Positions 5,279-7,953 of a stretch of DNA of 7,953 nucleotides are shown piece by piece. Under the pieces are notes generated by a model that saw only the letters and a program-made list of their open reading frames with translations, did not search any database and was not told where the DNA came from. This stretch comes from Oscillospiraceae bacterium (GTDB taxonomy: Bacteria; Bacillota; Clostridia; Oscillospirales; Oscillospiraceae): the NCBI GenBank assembly GCA_031280855.1, contig JAITGH010000103.1:1-7953 (forward strand), in the 5' to 3' direction. The position numbers and the translations under genes are program-made. Positions within the stretch are counted from its first letter, which is position 1, and each line of letters begins with the position of its first letter.

Positions 5279-6124
5279 ATGACGAAGAGCATAAGCGCGG
5301 AGTCCATCGCCGCACTGGTTGAACGTCTGTGCGTAGAAGCGAACACGTACTTGCCGCCGGATGTCGGCATACTGCTGGAGTGCGCGGCGGAGTCAGAGCC
5401 GGACGACTCCGCGAGAGCCGCGCTGGAGGACTGCGTCGCGAACTTCAAGTACGCCGCTTCGGTCGGGCTTCCCATCTGCCAAGATACGGGCATGGCAGTC
5501 GTATTCGCAGACGTCGGGCAGGACGCCCACATCAGCGGAGGTCTGTTCGAGGACGCGGTTAACCTCGGGGTTCGCAACGCCTATGTTAACAATCGCATGA
5601 GGTGCTCTATCGTCGGCGATCCGTTGCGGCGCGTCAATACGAACGATAACACGCCCGCCGTTATCCACACTCGGCTCGTCGCGGGCGACGCGCTGCGGAT
5701 TACCGTCGCGCCGAAAGGGTTCGGAAGCGAGAATATGAGCGCGTCGATCATGTTCCTGCCAAGCGATACTCGCGAGACCATCGAGGATCGCATCACGGAG
5801 GTCGTACGTAACGCGGGCAGTCAGCCGTGTCCGCCGGTGATACTGGGCGTCGGGCTCGGCGGCACGCTGGACGCGTGCGCGAGAGCCGCGAAACTCGCGC
5901 TGTTGCGCCCCATCGACACGCGGAACGGCGACCCGTTCTATGCGGAGATGGAGCTTCGCACGCTCCATAAGATCAACGCGCTGCGCATAGGCGCACAAGG
6001 GTTCGGAGGCCGCCACACCGCGCTTGCGGTGAACATCGAGGCATTGCCGACGCACATCGCGGGATTGCCGTGCGTCGTGAACGTCTCCTGCCACGTCACG
6101 CGCCACGCCTCCGGCGAGTTGTAG
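5279..6124 (+). CDS. Class I fumarate hydratase, alpha subunit (Fe-S hydro-lyase)
   Basis: The alpha chain of oxygen-sensitive [4Fe-4S] fumarases (or related tartrate dehydratases) interconverts fumarate and malate together with a separate beta chain. The 281-residue length is typical. Cluster-binding cysteines are present: Cys67 in LPICQDTGMAVVF, Cys184 in SQPCPPVILGVGLGG and Cys271 in VSCHVTRHA. Other family blocks are NTNDNTPAVIH (120-130), VAPKGFGSENMS (143-154), LALLRPI (206-212), and GFGGRHTALAVNIEALPTHIAGLPCVVNVSC (241-271). The start at 5279 fits the family N-terminus; the ribosome site (GGGAG, 13 nt away) is weak. The beta subunit gene normally next to it is missing: cinA follows after 39 nt. 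Fumarase is favoured over tartrate dehydratase only on family frequency. Confidence 0.93.
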   Translation: MTKSISAESIAALVERLCVEANTYLPPDVGILLECAAESEPDDSARAALEDCVANFKYAASVGLPICQDTGMAVVFADVGQDAHISGGLFEDAVNLGVRNAYVNNRMRCSIVGDPLRRVNTNDNTPAVIHTRLVAGDALRITVAPKGFGSENMSASIMFLPSDTRETIEDRITEVVRNAGSQPCPPVILGVGLGGTLDACARAAKLALLRPIDTRNGDPFYAEMELRTLHKINALRIGAQGFGGRHTALAVNIEALPTHIAGLPCVVNVSCHVTRHASGEL

Positions 6125-6163
6125 CGGTTGTACCGCACTATTACAAAAGAGGAGAAAATCGCC

Positions 6164-7387
6164 ATGAATGCGGAACTAATCGCCGTCGGGACGGAGCTAT
6201 TGCTCGGCGGAACCGTCAACCTTGACGCGCAAATCATCTCCGAGAAACTGTCAGAACTTGGTATCAACGTGTACTACCACACCGTAGTCGGAGATAACGA
6301 CGCCAGAGTCCGCGCCGCCGTCGAGATCGCGAAGTCTCGCGCCGATATCATCGTCACCACCGGCGGGCTCGGCCCGACCTACGACGATATGACGAAGCAG
6401 ACCGTCGCCGCCGCGTTCGGCAAGAAGCTCGTGCGATTCCCCGAAGAGGAGGCGAGAGTGCGCTCGTGGTTCTCCGGCAGCGGATTCAAGTTCACGGAGA
6501 ATAACCTGTCGCAAGCCGACTTCCCGGAGGGCTGCACGATTCTGGCGAACCCGATCGGAACCGCGCCGGGCTGCGCGTTCGAGTCCGGCGGCAAGCACGT
6601 CGTCATGCTGCCGGGTCCCCCGCGTGAGTGCTCCCGTATGCTCTACAACGAGGCGGTGCCGTACCTTAAGCAGGTCTGCGGATTCTCGGAGATCGTCTCG
6701 CACAATATACATATCTACGGCATGGGTGAAAGCGCGGTCGAGGCTCAACTGCGCGATTACATGCTCAAGCTTACGAACCCGACGCTCGCGCCGTACGCGA
6801 AGCTTGGCGAGGTTCAGCTGCGCGTCACCGCGAAAGCGGCGACGAAGCCGGAGGCGGAGGCGATGATGACGCCGGTTATCGAGCGCGTGAAATCGACGCT
6901 CGGCTCCGTCATCTACGGCGTCGACGTCGGAAGCCTCGAGAACGCCGCGCTAATCCGGCTCAAGGAGCGTAACCTGACGTTCGCCGCCGCCGAGAGCGTA
7001 ACCGGCGGCTTGATTGCGAAGCGGTTCACGGATCTGCCGGGCTCGAGCGCGGTATTTCGCGGCGGAGTCGTCGCGTACACGGACGATGTGAAGCGGTCAT
7101 TGCTGGGCGTGAGTCCGTCGACGCTTGAAACATACGGCGCGGTGAGCGAGCAAACGGCGCGAGAGATGGCGCAGGGCGCTCGGGCGAGGCTTAACGCTGA
7201 CTTCGCGGTCGCGTCAACGGGTAACGCGGGCCCGGACGGCGATCCGGTCGGGCTCGTCTTCGTTGCGCTTGCCGCGCCCGATGGCGAGGTCACTGTGCGC
7301 GAGCTTAAGATGGGCTGGGATCGCGAGCGAATCCGCGAGGCTACGGCTCACGTCCTGTTCCACATGCTGTTGCAGGCGGTAAAGTAG
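6164..7387 (+). CDS. cinA: CinA-like protein / nicotinamide-nucleotide amidohydrolase
   Basis: CinA proteins recycle pyridine nucleotides: the C-terminal PncC-type domain hydrolyses NMN to nicotinate mononucleotide, and the N-terminal molybdopterin-binding-like (COG1058) domain can act on ADP-ribose. The 407-residue length is typical. The N-domain shows ELIAVGTELLLG (4-15), VTTGGLGPTYDDMT (64-77), ANPIGTAPG (128-136) and MLPGPPRE (148-155). The C-domain shows AESVTGG (276-282; usually AESCTGG), GSSAVFRGGVVAYTDDVKRSLLGV (293-316), GAVSEQTAREMA (325-336) and STGNAGPDG (351-359). The start at 6164 is preferred over an in-frame ATG at 6128 because the family begins at this Met and AGAGGAG lies 9 nt upstream. 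It follows the fumarase gene by 39 nt and precedes the radical-SAM gene by 36 nt. Confidence 0.95.
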   Translation: MNAELIAVGTELLLGGTVNLDAQIISEKLSELGINVYYHTVVGDNDARVRAAVEIAKSRADIIVTTGGLGPTYDDMTKQTVAAAFGKKLVRFPEEEARVRSWFSGSGFKFTENNLSQADFPEGCTILANPIGTAPGCAFESGGKHVVMLPGPPRECSRMLYNEAVPYLKQVCGFSEIVSHNIHIYGMGESAVEAQLRDYMLKLTNPTLAPYAKLGEVQLRVTAKAATKPEAEAMMTPVIERVKSTLGSVIYGVDVGSLENAALIRLKERNLTFAAAESVTGGLIAKRFTDLPGSSAVFRGGVVAYTDDVKRSLLGVSPSTLETYGAVSEQTAREMAQGARARLNADFAVASTGNAGPDGDPVGLVFVALAAPDGEVTVRELKMGWDRERIREATAHVLFHMLLQAVK

Positions 7388-7423
7388 TCCGTCTAATGTA
7401 CGCTAACTGGGAGGCGGCGTCAT

Positions 7424-7953
7424 ATGAAGATCGACAAAATACGATTCATCGAACCGTGTACGCACGTGTCCGAGCGCAAGCGCATTAGCCCGCGTAACCC
7501 GTCGCTGAATCTGCTGACGCTTACCACAGCCGCGAAAAGCAGAGTTCCCGATACGATGATGTACAGCGAGTGCATCTCCGCCATACGCTGGGATGATGTG
7601 CTAAGCTCCGACGTTATCTTCATCGAGATTCCGACCCCCGCGCCGGAGTGCGCATTCTCCGCCGCCGAATACGTGCGCGAGAACTCCAACGCCATGATCG
7701 TTGTATTCGGAATCTACGCGTGCCTGAACTTTACCGAGACTCTTCGGTACTGCGACTATATCCTGCTGGGGGAGTGCGACGACTCGATCCTGACGTTCCT
7801 TGACGCGCTTAAGTTTGACCGCCCGATGAAGTTCGAGGGACTCGCCTACTTCGCAAACGGCAAGTTTGTTCACACGGGTTCGCACCGACCGCCGACGAGG
7901 CTCGAGCGCGTGCCGGATCGCCAGCTGCTGTACAACTACCGCAAACTCGCGGA
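7424..7953 (+). CDS. B12-binding-like radical-SAM protein, N-terminal part (cut by window edge)
   Basis: About 176 residues are visible, with an open frame to the edge. A Rossmann-like region begins PSLNLLTLTTAAKS (26-39). It has alternating hydrophobic strands SDVIFIEIP (62-70) and AMIVVFGIY (90-98), then CDYILLGECDDSILTFLDAL (110-129), GLAYFANGKFV, and a PDRQLL segment. This is the layout of the cobalamin-binding-like domain ahead of a radical-SAM core, where LGE..D.IL.L and G.AY..G mark the domain end. The DxHxxG cobalamin ligand motif and the GGPH stretch are absent, so B12 is probably not bound. The CxxxCxxC cluster site would lie past the window. GGGAGG 9 nt upstream supports the ATG at 7424. 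The substrate cannot be inferred. Confidence 0.7.
   Translation, partial: MKIDKIRFIEPCTHVSERKRISPRNPSLNLLTLTTAAKSRVPDTMMYSECISAIRWDDVLSSDVIFIEIPTPAPECAFSAAEYVRENSNAMIVVFGIYACLNFTETLRYCDYILLGECDDSILTFLDALKFDRPMKFEGLAYFANGKFVHTGSHRPPTRLERVPDRQLLYNYRKLA

Noticed and set aside
5393..6106. 237-codon minus-strand frame opposite the fumarase gene
   Set aside because: Arg-rich, low-complexity translation typical of a shadow of GC-rich coding sequence.
6128..6163. Upstream in-frame start for cinA
   Set aside because: The extra 12 residues lack family similarity and a ribosome site; the ATG at 6164 has both.

Overview
The window looks like a chromosomal segment from an uncultured, moderately GC-rich member of the Firmicutes/Clostridia. 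This rests on an L13 N-terminus of clostridial type ([15 protein letters not shown]), purine-rich Shine-Dalgarno sites, four TTGACA/TATAAT promoters, a two-subunit-type fumarase alpha chain, and a VWA-like/ankyrin-like gene pair of a kind I associate with gut Clostridia. The species cannot be fixed from the sequence. There are no tRNA, rRNA, insertion sequence or CRISPR signals.

Layout. Positions 1-1469 (minus strand) hold the housekeeping genes rplM, rpsI and the 5' part of guaB. They are read leftward from a consensus promoter at 1614-1642 through a structured leader of about 138 nt. Positions 1700-4608 (minus) hold a short AraC-type regulator, a VWA-domain protein of the predicted-metallopeptidase (COG3864/DUF2201-like) family, and an ankyrin-like partner. 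The last two genes overlap by 4 nt. The stretch 4609-5278 has no normal protein gene but is dense in signals: two divergent consensus promoters inside an almost perfect inverted repeat, two mirror-placed 17-bp palindromes between them, a candidate small RNA ending in an 11-bp hairpin, and a third promoter followed by a structured leader of about 240 nt. Positions 5279-7953 (plus) hold a class I fumarase alpha subunit, cinA, and the start of a radical-SAM protein with a B12-binding-like N-terminal domain. These three are closely spaced and probably co-transcribed.

How it works together. The left part is translation and GTP synthesis. The middle operon looks like a regulator plus a VWA/ankyrin pair of unknown job, without the MoxR-type AAA+ ATPase that often accompanies such proteins. 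The right operon joins one half of a fumarase with an NMN-deamidase-type protein and a radical-SAM protein. The most unusual part is the 4648-5278 control region. There the araC promoter has been copied in inverted orientation, so that the second copy drives a short, apparently non-coding transcript whose 5' end has the same G-rich sequence as the araC mRNA.
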